From: Nitrospirota bacterium
GTDB lineage: Bacteria > Nitrospirota > Nitrospiria > JACQBZ01
Reading direction: 5' to 3'
DNA: 40,936 nt
NCBI GenBank assembly: GCA_016201865.1
Contig: JACQCA010000092.1
Span: 1-40,936, forward strand
Each line of letters opens with the position of its first letter. Position 1 is the stretch's first letter. Made by a program: the position numbers and the translations under genes. The notes beneath the pieces were generated by a model. It searched no databases and was not told the origin of the DNA. It saw only the letters and a program-made list of their open reading frames with translations. Below, in pieces: positions 1 through 8,597 of this stretch.

Positions 1-159
1 CGCCTCCCACCACGAGTCGGCCGGACGCAGGTTCTGGATGATCGTCTCATCATCCCACCCATACCCGTTCTCAAGCACGTTCCCATGCGCCCCCAACGCC
101 AGCAGCATCGGAACGACCCACAGCCAATGTCTCAATCCCTCCCACCCGCTTCCGATCAT
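1..159 (-). CDS. N-terminus of a membrane protein, probably a TPR-type glycosyltransferase (partial)
   Basis: The reading frame opens at an ATG whose first base is at 159 and runs off the window edge, giving 53 residues. They form one hydrophobic helix (about residues 10-25) followed by a Gly-Trp-Asp-Asp-Glu motif. The same helix-then-WDD layout begins the TPR membrane protein at 21967-23856 (Val-Trp-Asp-Asp-Arg), where the acidic pair sits in the first extracytoplasmic loop, as in GT-C/TMTC-type mannosyltransferases. It lies 46 nt downstream of the glycosyltransferase ending at 206, so it is probably the next gene of the glycan operon. A TTG two codons upstream is an alternative start. Family assignment rests on this short similarity only. 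Confidence 0.5.
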   Translation of the reverse strand, partial: MIGSGWEGLRHWLWVVPMLLALGAHGNVLENGYGWDDETIIQNLRPADSWWEA

Positions 160-205
160 CGTCAACCGGTATCTTTTTCCCGAGCATTCGATGGAATGCC
201 GCAGC

Positions 206-1342
206 CTAAGACGTCGCCTTTCCCCATCGCCTAAAAAGATCTTCGTATGCCTCGATCGTTTTTCCGATGCCGAAATGTTCCAGAATCCGCGGGCGTTCAA
301 CGACATACCGTTCTTTGTTCCGTAATACGGCGATCATCCCTTCCGCCAGCGCACGAGGGTTTCGCGGAGGGACCAGGCATCCCATTCCGGTAAGACGGAT
401 CGGCATTCTCATGCCGGGACGGTCGGCGGCCACCACGGGGGTGCCGCACAACATGGCCTCGACCTGAACGGTGCCGAAGGCCTCCAGACGATCCACGCTG
501 GGCAGTACGAAGACATCGCAGGCCGAATAGAACTCTTCTATGAGAGACTCCTCAAGGAAACCGGTCAGCAGGACGCGGCCCGACCGTCGTTCGGCCGCGG
601 CCAGGAGCTTTGCGGTGACCGTGCCTCCGACGGCCTTTTCCTTTTCGCCTGCAATGACGAGGATCGCTTCGGGAAAGGCCTCGGTGATCCAGCCCATCGC
701 GTTCACCAAATCCTCAAGCCCTTTCTCGAAAACCACCCGGCCCAAGAAGCCGATGACGGGTCCGCCCGTGATTCCAAAACGCGTCTTAAAATTTACGGGG
801 TCCTTTCGGTTGAGAATCTTGATGGGAGGAATGATCGGAACGACCTTTTCCATAAACGGTCGGAGGGCCGATGATTCGGCATAGTCCCGGCTGGTAGCCA
901 CAATCGCTTTGGGATAACGGAGACCGTAAAAAAGGAGCCTAAAATAGATCGCCTCAAGCGCCCGGATGATGACGTTTCCCTGGAGTGTGAGGTCGCAGTG
1001 GTACGTCACAACGAGTCCCGCGTTTCTTAAAAGAAAAGCGGCCGGAAGGCATTCCGGCATGGGAAAATGGAGATTGATGATGTCATACGACTTTCGTAGA
1101 CGGAACAGGGTCGTGAGAAACTGCGGCATGAAGCTGCCCCGATTGACCCGGATCCAGACCGGGAGTCGCACGACCCGGACCCCGGCGATTTTCTCATCCC
1201 GCGGAAGGTCCGGGGACGATTGCGAGGTCAGAACCGTCACGTCGTGGCCCCGCTGGACGAGGCCCTCCGCCAGCATCCTCATATGTTCCGTCAGTCCGCT
1301 TCGGTAGGGGTAATAATATTGACCGGCGATGAGGATCTTCAT
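206..1342 (-). CDS. Glycosyltransferase family 4 (GT-B fold)
   Basis: This 378-residue protein transfers a sugar from a nucleotide donor to a growing glycan at the cytoplasmic face of the inner membrane. The N-terminus (KILIAGQYYYPYRSG) is the first Rossmann strand and glycine loop of GT4 enzymes. The C-terminal half carries GFLGRVVFEKG, then VFVLPSVDRLEAFGTVQVEAM, the EX7E-type donor-binding region of GT4. The ATG at 1342 is chosen because it sits directly before the first beta strand; an upstream GTG/ATG extension to 1426 would overlap the preceding FkbM gene and looks non-coding. It is in the polysaccharide operon, 10 nt after the FkbM methyltransferase. Donor and acceptor sugars cannot be read from the sequence. 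Confidence 0.9.
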   Translation of the reverse strand: MKILIAGQYYYPYRSGLTEHMRMLAEGLVQRGHDVTVLTSQSSPDLPRDEKIAGVRVVRLPVWIRVNRGSFMPQFLTTLFRLRKSYDIINLHFPMPECLPAAFLLRNAGLVVTYHCDLTLQGNVIIRALEAIYFRLLFYGLRYPKAIVATSRDYAESSALRPFMEKVVPIIPPIKILNRKDPVNFKTRFGITGGPVIGFLGRVVFEKGLEDLVNAMGWITEAFPEAILVIAGEKEKAVGGTVTAKLLAAAERRSGRVLLTGFLEESLIEEFYSACDVFVLPSVDRLEAFGTVQVEAMLCGTPVVAADRPGMRMPIRLTGMGCLVPPRNPRALAEGMIAVLRNKERYVVERPRILEHFGIGKTIEAYEDLFRRWGKATS

Positions 1343-1352
1343 GGCTCTGGAT

Positions 1353-2177
1353 TCAATCAGTGGGAGGCGCGAGCTGTCCCGTGGATTGTTTGTAAGAAGC
1401 CGGCACCAGATAGTAATTGACATCATTCAAGCCGTGAGGAGTCGTCACAACTTCCAGACCGGAAACCGGATTCAATCGGCAGATCCGATAATCCAATCTT
1501 TTTGCAATGGCCGATAATTCATGATAGGTCTTTGCCAGATCCGATTCAAACTGGATCATGGGTCTAAACTTTTCAATCACCTTGAGGGCGCCTTTTAAAA
1601 AAGCAATTTCGTGTCCTTCGACGTCCACCTTTATAAACGACAAGCGATCGATCTCTGAAAGGTAATGATCTAACGTGTTGGCCCGGACCGATTCCATAGA
1701 ATATTGCACGAAGGCATGCTCCACGCTTGCGAGCGCAGGATCAGGAATCTTTCCAAACAGCAAAGGGATTTTGATCTTGAGAAGCTTCTCCGAATCCGAA
1801 AGCGCCTCATGATATAGGGAAATATTCTTCAGATGAGAGGTATGGGCCTTTAATAAATCGAAAACCTGCGCGAGGGGTTCAAATGCCAGCACCCGCCCCG
1901 ACGACCCAACCAGCCGTGACAGCACGAAGGTATAAGTTCCAAAATTAGCGCCCACATCCACTACAATATCACCCTCCTTGAGTAATTTGGCAAGAAATCG
2001 GATGTTCTTTCGTTCATAGACTTGAAATGGGGCAATCCATCGGATCCATCGGGCCAGTATCCTGAAATAGGGGTCCACATGGCTCCTGCAGAAGATGTAA
2101 AACAGTAACCACCTGCTGGCTAAACGCCAATTTTCCATATCATGCTCTCCGAACACGGACCAATGTCCGTTCTTCAT
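1353..2177 (-). CDS. FkbM family SAM-dependent methyltransferase
   Basis: About 274 residues. A VVDVGANFGTYTF stretch (SAM-binding motif I), a following acidic FEP segment and the FIKVDVEGHE motif identify the FkbM family (Methyltransf_21), which O-methylates hydroxyls on polyketides and on sugars in surface glycans. It probably adds a methyl cap or decoration to the exported polysaccharide. The start at 2177 is chosen because it lies 5 nt after the stop of the preceding glycosyltransferase. An upstream ATG at 2246 would overlap that gene by 64 nt. The first 50 residues are tryptophan- and arginine-rich and precede the methyltransferase core. No signal peptide is evident. Confidence 0.85.
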   Translation of the reverse strand: MKNGHWSVFGEHDMENWRLASRWLLFYIFCRSHVDPYFRILARWIRWIAPFQVYERKNIRFLAKLLKEGDIVVDVGANFGTYTFVLSRLVGSSGRVLAFEPLAQVFDLLKAHTSHLKNISLYHEALSDSEKLLKIKIPLLFGKIPDPALASVEHAFVQYSMESVRANTLDHYLSEIDRLSFIKVDVEGHEIAFLKGALKVIEKFRPMIQFESDLAKTYHELSAIAKRLDYRICRLNPVSGLEVVTTPHGLNDVNYYLVPASYKQSTGQLAPPTD

Positions 2178-2182
2178 CCGTT

Positions 2183-3451
2183 CTACTGGATTGAACTGGA
2201 GTAAGCCTGGTAGATCTCCGAGAATCGTTTTGCAACAGCGGTCCATGAGTCGTCGGCAGCGAGTCGTCGGCCGTTTTCGGCCATGATTTCCCGCTCCAAA
2301 GGAGTTAGAGAGAGAAACTGTTCGATGCCTCTCCGAAGCGACTCCGCGTTTTCCGGCTCGGTAAGGATTCCGGTATGCGATTCGCGAAAAAGGACGGCCA
2401 GCTCTCTGACTTCGGAGGCGATCACGGGCTTGCCGAAAGCCAGGACGGTATTCAACGAACCGACCGCGCCCATATGGCCGGCCCGATAAGGGTAGACGAC
2501 CGCATCCGCGGCCGAAAAATAATAGATGATCCTGTCCTGAGGAATATATCGGAGATCCGCAACGATTCGGCTTTCGCAGCCGTGGGCCCGAATCATTTCC
2601 CGAACAGCCTCTTCAGTCCAATCAAACGGCAGGCCTGCAATGAGGAGTTTGCAGTCCCCTTTCACCCGGCCCATCGCCTCGATCAAGATATCGATCCCCT
2701 TATCTTTACGGAGCATCCCGAAGGATAAAAACACGATTCCGCTATACGGAAGACCCAAGATCCGACGGGCCTCGTCCCGAGACGGGGGTTGTCCGTGGAG
2801 GATGGCTCCGTGTGAAACCGGGATGAGCGAGGGTTTGCCAGCCGCCAGCCCGAGCAGCCCCTCCAGCTCACCCGGCTGCCAGGCTCCATGAACCGTGATG
2901 GCCGTAACGTACCCGGTGACGATCCTCTTCAGAAGAGGGCGGGCCAGCCGACCGTACAGCTTGTACAGAGGGTTCGCATGACCTTGCAGCGAGGTGTCAG
3001 GGGCATGAAGAACGAGGAACAGCGGCGGGAGACGGCGCCCACCCCTCCGGGAAAACAGCCGTAGCAGAGCGGCGGTGGACAAGGGCTCATAGTCAAAGAA
3101 ATGGACGACGTCGAAACGATCCGTCCGAGCGATCCGGAGCAGGCGGAACAGGACCCTCGAGTTGTCCCAAATGATCGAAAGGCCGCGTACCAGACCTTCA
3201 AGGAGGGTCCCGCGTTTTTGGAATTGCAGCAACCGGCTCTGTCCCGCCTCAATCCGACGGAACTTCGCCTCGCCGGAGAGATAGGGTTTGGTGTCCAGGC
3301 GTGTCGTGACCAGGGTCACGTCATGACCCAACTCCGCCAACGCCTGACAGGTGTAGGTCGTGTACATGGCAAAATGGCCCTCACGCTGAGCATACGGTTG
3401 GAAGATGAGAATGCGGATCGGACTCGCTCCTACGGACACATCCGGTCCCAA
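2183..3451 (-). CDS. Glycosyltransferase family 4 (GT-B fold)
   Basis: About 422 residues. The N-terminal fold begins IRILIFQPYAQREGHFAMY, with a GHDVTLVTTR segment typical of GT4. The C-terminal donor domain has FLSFGMLRKDKGIDILIEAM and DAVVYPYRAGHMGAVGSLNTVLAFGKPVIAS; the usual acidic EX7E pair is not obvious there, so donor binding may deviate from the consensus. The start is uncertain. A TTG at 3451 has a GGAGG Shine-Dalgarno 8 nt upstream and is preferred here; a GTG at 3487 would add 12 residues and overlap the upstream gene by 22 nt. The gene is in the polysaccharide operon between the L-2-hydroxyglutarate-oxidase-like gene and FkbM. Confidence 0.85.
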   Translation of the reverse strand: MGPDVSVGASPIRILIFQPYAQREGHFAMYTTYTCQALAELGHDVTLVTTRLDTKPYLSGEAKFRRIEAGQSRLLQFQKRGTLLEGLVRGLSIIWDNSRVLFRLLRIARTDRFDVVHFFDYEPLSTAALLRLFSRRGGRRLPPLFLVLHAPDTSLQGHANPLYKLYGRLARPLLKRIVTGYVTAITVHGAWQPGELEGLLGLAAGKPSLIPVSHGAILHGQPPSRDEARRILGLPYSGIVFLSFGMLRKDKGIDILIEAMGRVKGDCKLLIAGLPFDWTEEAVREMIRAHGCESRIVADLRYIPQDRIIYYFSAADAVVYPYRAGHMGAVGSLNTVLAFGKPVIASEVRELAVLFRESHTGILTEPENAESLRRGIEQFLSLTPLEREIMAENGRRLAADDSWTAVAKRFSEIYQAYSSSIQ

Positions 3452-3465
3452 TTTCTGAACCTCCG

Positions 3466-4683
3466 TCACAACTTCTTGGCAACACACGCGCCGATGTAAT
3501 CGGCAAACGGAAGTGAACAGGTGAGGGCCGGACTGACGGCGTTTAAGACATGGACCGACCGCGACGTTTCCTCAATCACCAGATCATCCACCATGCGGCC
3601 TTCACGCGAAACGAGCTGCGCGCGGACGCCGGCACCGTCGGCGACCAGGTCCCTTTTTTCGAGCCCGGCGACCAGCAACTGGGCCTCTCTCAGCACCATG
3701 GTTCTCGAAAGGTTTTTCTTCCATTCCCGCTTCATTATAGTACGAAACTCTTTCGATGAAAACATCCGCCAAAAACCATTATAACGAAACATCTCGATCA
3801 GATCCGGGAGATTGAAACCGAACCGGCCGTAGGCCTCGCGTCCGAAGGCCAAGATCGCGCCCGGTCCGACCTTGACGCGACCGTCGAACGTCCGCGAGAG
3901 ATGGACGCCCAAGAACGGGAATTTCAGGTCCGGGGCGGGGTAAATATGAGCGCGGACGAGAGATCGCTTTTCCGGGATTATTTCGTAATAGGCTCCGCGG
4001 AAGGGGATGATCTGATAGGCGGCGCCGAGGCCGAATTGACGCGCGAGGCGATCGGCATGGAGGCCCGCGGCATTGACAAGCACGCCGGCGCTGATGCGCC
4101 GCTTCGTTGTTAAAATCGAGACCTGCCGGCCCTCCTCCTTGAGCCGTAGGACCGCTTCAGAGCAGGAGATCTTTGCTCCGCGATCGCCGGCCTCCCGTGC
4201 CAGCGCGTTCACATACCCTTTCGAGTCGAAACTGGCTCCTTCCGGGGCCCATAAGGCGGCGATCCCAACGGCATACGGCTCATGGATTCGAAGATCCTTT
4301 TCATCCAACCGCTCCACCCGTGCTCCATTGAGTTGACCCCGACGGTGAAGTTCGTTTAAGGTCTCGACTTCTCTCTCGGTTTTTGCGACGATCAAGATGC
4401 CGTCCTCGACCACCGGCACATGATGCGCCTTACAGAATTCGCGCAGCCGCCGGGATCCCTCCACCACAAACCGGGCCTTGAGCGTCCCCGGTTTTTGATT
4501 GTACCCGACATGCACCACGCCGCTGTTCCGACCGCTCTGGTGCATGGCCAATTCCGGTTCCTTTTCCAGGATGCCGAGCTTTAAACCGGGCTGGTGAAGG
4601 AGAAGGGCCCGCGCGACGGCGCATCCGATCACGCCTCCGCCCGCCACAAGGACATCCACACTCTCGGTGTTCGATCCGTTCAT
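3466..4683 (-). CDS. lhgO: L-2-hydroxyglutarate oxidase/dehydrogenase family flavoprotein
   Basis: A FAD-dependent oxidoreductase of about 405 residues. The N-terminal dinucleotide-binding motif is VAGGGVIGCAVARAL, followed by HQSGRNSGVVHVGY, the flavin-contacting region characteristic of the LhgO/L2HGDH group of the DAO superfamily. Known members oxidise L-2-hydroxyglutarate to 2-oxoglutarate and pass electrons to the membrane quinone pool. The ATG at 4683 has a GGAAG ribosome site about 8 nt upstream and starts just before the FAD motif. Its position in the middle of a glycan operon is unusual; it may serve a hydroxy-acid or sugar substrate, or simply recycle glutamate-derived 2-oxoacids. 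The family is secure; the substrate in this context is not. Confidence 0.85.
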   Translation of the reverse strand: MNGSNTESVDVLVAGGGVIGCAVARALLLHQPGLKLGILEKEPELAMHQSGRNSGVVHVGYNQKPGTLKARFVVEGSRRLREFCKAHHVPVVEDGILIVAKTEREVETLNELHRRGQLNGARVERLDEKDLRIHEPYAVGIAALWAPEGASFDSKGYVNALAREAGDRGAKISCSEAVLRLKEEGRQVSILTTKRRISAGVLVNAAGLHADRLARQFGLGAAYQIIPFRGAYYEIIPEKRSLVRAHIYPAPDLKFPFLGVHLSRTFDGRVKVGPGAILAFGREAYGRFGFNLPDLIEMFRYNGFWRMFSSKEFRTIMKREWKKNLSRTMVLREAQLLVAGLEKRDLVADGAGVRAQLVSREGRMVDDLVIEETSRSVHVLNAVSPALTCSLPFADYIGACVAKKL

Positions 4684-4717
4684 CTCGATATCTTCCGGCC
4701 CATAATCACTTTGAGGA

Positions 4718-5860
4718 TCAGAAATAGGTCGGCTTATCTCCCGTGGCGACCCAATCCAAGATCTGCCGAACGCGTTTCTCAATCGCATGGAACTGTTTGA
4801 GTTTCCGGCGGGCGTTCATTGCAATGCGCCGCCCGAAATCAGAATCGGATAATAACCGCCGTATCTGAACCGCCAACTGCGCCGGATCGTTCTTGTCAAA
4901 AAGCAGAATCTCTTTGCCGTCTTCAAAGAGGGCTCTGTTTTGAGGACGGTCGGGGATTTCCCACGAGATGACCGGCCGCCCCGCGGCCATGCCTTCCACC
5001 ACGCGGCCCGCATACGACTTGACGAAGTGTGGCAGATTCACGACGGCCGATCCCGTTTGGAGTCCTTTAAGCCAGTCCGCAAAACATTCTTGACGAATAC
5101 GACGCAGGGTATGGAGATACCGGGAGTGCAGTGCGCGATATCCCGGCAGGCGACTCTTCACGGAGCCGTAGGAAATCATATGCAGCGCATCAAAAAGGAA
5201 GGGGTAACGTTCGGGCGGAGGCGGGTGAACCAGCATTCCCTTCAGGTCCGGACGTTCCAGCCAACGCGCGCGTTCCCCGTACAGCGCACCGCCGAAGATC
5301 GCGCAGCTCTTCGGCATCGTCGGGACCTTCTCGCAGATAAAACGTTCCGGAACGGCTTGGGGCCACCACATCGCTTGCGCCGGTCCGCGGGCCGCGAGGT
5401 CGTCCGCGTCCTTCTCATCGCAGGCCACCACATGCGTCATATATTGGATTCGTTTTTCAAGACGGGATCGTCTTTTTCTCATGGCCATGCCCCTCAGCGG
5501 GTGGGTCGGAGAGAAAACGTATTCCTCGGGGCTGTATTCCATGGATTCCGTCAGGAAGCCGACACGGATAGGCGCTAACTCCGCGATCCATTCATACAAG
5601 GCCTTGTCCAATGCTCGGTGAACGAGCTCGAACAAACCCGTGGGGATGAGTTCGATCCAAACCTGATCAAACCGTTTCCCTTCCAAAAGTTCTCGTGCCC
5701 GGCCGAGCCAAGGCATCGTAATGGTAAAATAGTCCACGCCACTGGCCTGCAGGCCTTCTTCAAGGCCCAACTGAGCGCAATAAGAGAGGTGGCGGGCATA
5801 ATACCATGTGTGATACTCCAGCCCGATGAACAGCACCCGTAACTTGGAAAATCCGGACAC
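4718..5860 (-). CDS. CgeB/Glyco_trans_1_2-type glycosyltransferase
   Basis: A 380-residue predicted glycosyltransferase. The N-terminus (LRVLFIGLEYHTWYYARHL) is a Rossmann-like strand-loop. The C-terminus contains VEGMAAGRPVISWEIPD followed by EILLFDKNDPAQLAVQIRRLL, the layout of the Glyco_trans_1_2 domain found in CgeB-like and spore-maturation-type glycosyltransferases. Translation starts at a GTG whose first base is the last base of the radical-SAM stop (TAGTG), implying translational coupling. Acceptor and donor are unknown. It is not closely similar to the two paralogous transferases at 14385 and 17658. Confidence 0.75.
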   Translation of the reverse strand: MSGFSKLRVLFIGLEYHTWYYARHLSYCAQLGLEEGLQASGVDYFTITMPWLGRARELLEGKRFDQVWIELIPTGLFELVHRALDKALYEWIAELAPIRVGFLTESMEYSPEEYVFSPTHPLRGMAMRKRRSRLEKRIQYMTHVVACDEKDADDLAARGPAQAMWWPQAVPERFICEKVPTMPKSCAIFGGALYGERARWLERPDLKGMLVHPPPPERYPFLFDALHMISYGSVKSRLPGYRALHSRYLHTLRRIRQECFADWLKGLQTGSAVVNLPHFVKSYAGRVVEGMAAGRPVISWEIPDRPQNRALFEDGKEILLFDKNDPAQLAVQIRRLLSDSDFGRRIAMNARRKLKQFHAIEKRVRQILDWVATGDKPTYF

Positions 5861-7368
5861 TATGCGTGCATCCTCGCGAGTTTATGGAGCGCCATTTTTT
5901 TGACATGGGCCGCGGTTTCTTGACCGAACTTCTGGCCGACCATCTCGAGATAGTTCGGGCTTTTAAAATAAACATCGAAGGCGTGATCCCGGAATCGCAG
6001 CACCTCCGATGCGGACAGATATTTTGTCGGCAAGGGGAGTGTGTCCACCGCGTGTTGAGAATAGCCGGACCATTTTTCAGGAAGCGGCCAGCCCTCTTGA
6101 ATGGCCTGACGGTACAATGCGGAGCCGGGATAGGCCATGGTCGAGTAAAAATTCGCGAATTCACAATTCAGCTCAAGGGCCAGGTCCAGGGTGGCCTGCA
6201 TGCAGTCCCGATCCTCGTCCGGGAGCCCAAAGATGTAATTGCCGATCACATGAATCCCGGCGGCCCGGACGTCCTCCATGATTTTGAATATCTTATCTTG
6301 GTTGAATTTCTTGTCCACATTGTACCGCACCCGTTCGCTGCCCGACTCGATGCCGAACGCAAGCCAGTTAAAGCCGGCCCGTTTCAGCTTATCCAGCATT
6401 CCTTCCCCCCGGATGGTGTCCACCCGCGCGTAGGCCCAGATATTGAGATCGTAGCCCCGTTCAATGAGCAGGTCGCAGATCCCGATGACATGCTTCTGGT
6501 TGAGGACGAACATCTCGTCCGCGATCTTGATGTTGCGAACGCCGTAGTCACGGACCAGTTTGTCGATCTGCGCGACGATGGACTGCGGACTCCAGAACCG
6601 GTACGTGTTCACGTTCTCCTGGTAGCCCAGAACCTTCTCGCCGCTTTTAAACGGGGCCTGGATGCAGCAGAAACTGCAATGGAAGGGACATCCCAGCGTG
6701 GTGTAAAGCGCCGCATAAGGCTGGCGTTTCGGATGCCCGAAACAATGCCAGTTGTGAGCCCGGTACTTTTCCATGGGCAGAAGGTCCCATGCCATTTCCG
6801 GCATCGCCTCCTCGAGATTTTCGATCAGCGGGGCGGGCGGGTTGGACCGCATCGCCTTGCCGTCCCGATACCAAAGTCCGCGCACTTTACTGTAATCGTG
6901 CCGATCCGACTTGAGTGCCTGGAGAAGATCCAGGATCGTGTGGAGCCCTTCGCCCCCGGCGACCCAATCGGCGTCTTCCTCTTTTAAGGTCCGCTCGGGT
7001 AATGCGGCGACGTGGCCGCCGACCAGGATCGTCGGAAGGCCCAGCCCGGTTTGCTTGACCGCGGTGCAGATCGCGCCGGCCGCTGGCATGTTTTGAGTCG
7101 AGGCCGAAGGTTGATGGCCGTAGACGACGACCGCGGTTAAGATCGGGTTTTTTGCGCTGATGCGCTGGGCCGCCTGCTCGGGCGTCAGGTCTTCGGCCTC
7201 CGCGTCGAGGATCTGGACCGAAAAGCCGTGGTTCCGGATGAACGTGGCGATCAGTCCCGCCCAGATAGGAGGCTCGATGGCGGCCAGGGTCTCTCCAAGC
7301 AACTGGTAGGTTTGCTTCCGGCTTCCCGGATTCACCAACAAGAGGTCCAATTGTTTTTGGTTTGTCAC
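5860..7368 (-). CDS. B12-binding-domain radical SAM protein
   Basis: A 502-residue protein with two recognisable modules. Residues ~1-150 form a cobalamin-binding-like Rossmann domain (LLLVNPGSRK, then TILVGGHVAALPE and ADWVAGGEG). Residues ~220-420 form a radical SAM barrel with the 4Fe-4S cysteines C227, C231 and C234 (CPFHCSFC). The canonical DxHxxG B12 motif is not visible, as is common in this class. The family performs methylations, rearrangements and other radical reactions on unactivated carbons. In this operon it could C-methylate or rearrange a sugar or lipid precursor, but the substrate is unknown. The GTG start at 7368 has a GGAG site 8 nt upstream, and the stop overlaps the next start. 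Confidence 0.85.
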   Translation of the reverse strand: MTNQKQLDLLLVNPGSRKQTYQLLGETLAAIEPPIWAGLIATFIRNHGFSVQILDAEAEDLTPEQAAQRISAKNPILTAVVVYGHQPSASTQNMPAAGAICTAVKQTGLGLPTILVGGHVAALPERTLKEEDADWVAGGEGLHTILDLLQALKSDRHDYSKVRGLWYRDGKAMRSNPPAPLIENLEEAMPEMAWDLLPMEKYRAHNWHCFGHPKRQPYAALYTTLGCPFHCSFCCIQAPFKSGEKVLGYQENVNTYRFWSPQSIVAQIDKLVRDYGVRNIKIADEMFVLNQKHVIGICDLLIERGYDLNIWAYARVDTIRGEGMLDKLKRAGFNWLAFGIESGSERVRYNVDKKFNQDKIFKIMEDVRAAGIHVIGNYIFGLPDEDRDCMQATLDLALELNCEFANFYSTMAYPGSALYRQAIQEGWPLPEKWSGYSQHAVDTLPLPTKYLSASEVLRFRDHAFDVYFKSPNYLEMVGQKFGQETAAHVKKMALHKLARMHA

Positions 7369-7380
7369 GGTGTTGTCTCC

Positions 7381-8595
7381 TTAAAGGTTTCCCTTGAGTT
7401 GATTCAGAATCTCGCAAAGCTTCACGATTTTTTCTTTCTCCAGGCCGGGATAGTTCCCGATATAGAAACCATAGAAATGGACGTGGTCCACGGCGGGATA
7501 ATCCTCCGGACGGGCCCCGCCCGCCCCAAGACGACGCAGATACGGCTGACGGAGCTGGTTGCCTCCGCCCGAAGTCCCGCGGCGGAATTCGACCCCGTGC
7601 CGGTGCAGCGTCGTCATGACAGTCTCGCACAGGACCGGGTCCGGCCGTTTGAGAATCAGCGTAAACGCGTAATTGCAGGAGCCCTCCGTTTCAAAGTCGG
7701 TTTGATATTTAACCGGGTCGAGGTTCTTGAGGAACAAGGACAAATTCTCACGGCGGACGGCGTTGTTTTCATCCAGTCGTTTCAACTGCGAGCGCCCGAA
7801 GACGGCGTTGATCTCGGTGCTCCGAACATTATAGGCCGGGAAGGCGAAGATGAAATCCGGATTGAGGTCGGGATGTTTTTCGCGGTAGGCCCGCTTCAGC
7901 TCGTCCGAGCCGGCCTCCCGAACCATCCCGTGCGAGCGTAACATTCGGATCGTCTCATAGATGCCGGGGTCATTGGTTGAGATCATTCCGCCCTCGATCG
8001 TGCTCATGTGATGGGCGTAGTAAAATGAAAAGTTGGAGATCAGTCCGAAGGTTCCCACTTTCCGGCCCTCAAAAGTCGCCCCGTGCGATTCACAGGCGTC
8101 TTCGATGAGCGGGATCTTCCGCGCCTCCAATTCGTCCAGCAGCCGCCGGTCGAGCGCATTATAGCCGAGGATATGGGTCAAAAAGACGGCCCGGGTCTCG
8201 GGACTGATCCTCCGAATGACCTGATCCGTATCCATCCCCAACGTCCGCGGGTTGATATCCACAAAGACCGGCTTGAACCCGCAGTGAAGCACCGAGGCGA
8301 TGTCCGAAACCCAGGTCAGCGTCGGCACGATTACCTCGCCCGGCCCCCGGGTTTCGCGCAAGGCCGAGATCGCCAGGAGATTGGCCGAGGCGCCCGAATT
8401 CACAAAGACGCTGTGCCGGACGCCCAACCAGGCCGACCATTCCTTCTCAAATTCCTGCACCTGGGCAGACTGGGTCAGGATCACCTCGTCGCGGCTGAGA
8501 AACCGAATGACGGCATCCCGATCGGCACGCGTGATATTGTTCCGCATCAAGGGCCAATCGAGATCATGGATCTTCATTTCCGGCCTGTTCTTCAT
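7381..8595 (-). CDS. ColD-like PMP-dependent sugar 3-dehydratase (DegT/DnrJ/EryC1/StrS family)
   Basis: A 404-residue member of the sugar aminotransferase fold. The usual PLP-anchoring lysine is replaced by histidine: the motif reads FYYAHHMSTIEGG, with H195 aligned to the lysine position. ColD (GDP-4-keto-6-deoxymannose 3-dehydratase, catalytic His188) has the near-identical FYSHHIATMEGG. Further shared features are SSG/SGASANLL near residue 68, an LRSHGMVR segment, AYNVRSTEINAVFG and a C-terminal GFYIGNYP. ColD uses PMP and glutamate to remove the C3 hydroxyl of a GDP-4-keto-6-deoxy sugar. That the true substrate is a GDP-hexose or GDP-heptose is inference from the HddA/HddC neighbours. The gene starts 2 nt after the E1 beta stop. 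A second ATG at 8577 is possible. Confidence 0.85.
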   Translation of the reverse strand: MKNRPEMKIHDLDWPLMRNNITRADRDAVIRFLSRDEVILTQSAQVQEFEKEWSAWLGVRHSVFVNSGASANLLAISALRETRGPGEVIVPTLTWVSDIASVLHCGFKPVFVDINPRTLGMDTDQVIRRISPETRAVFLTHILGYNALDRRLLDELEARKIPLIEDACESHGATFEGRKVGTFGLISNFSFYYAHHMSTIEGGMISTNDPGIYETIRMLRSHGMVREAGSDELKRAYREKHPDLNPDFIFAFPAYNVRSTEINAVFGRSQLKRLDENNAVRRENLSLFLKNLDPVKYQTDFETEGSCNYAFTLILKRPDPVLCETVMTTLHRHGVEFRRGTSGGGNQLRQPYLRRLGAGGARPEDYPAVDHVHFYGFYIGNYPGLEKEKIVKLCEILNQLKGNL

Positions 8596-8597
8596 TT

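Noticed and set aside
5866-6987. Long plus-strand open frame (373 codons) opposite the radical SAM gene
   Set aside because: The minus-strand frame has the radical SAM cysteine motif and coupled start/stop signals; the antisense frame is a by-product of GC-rich codons.
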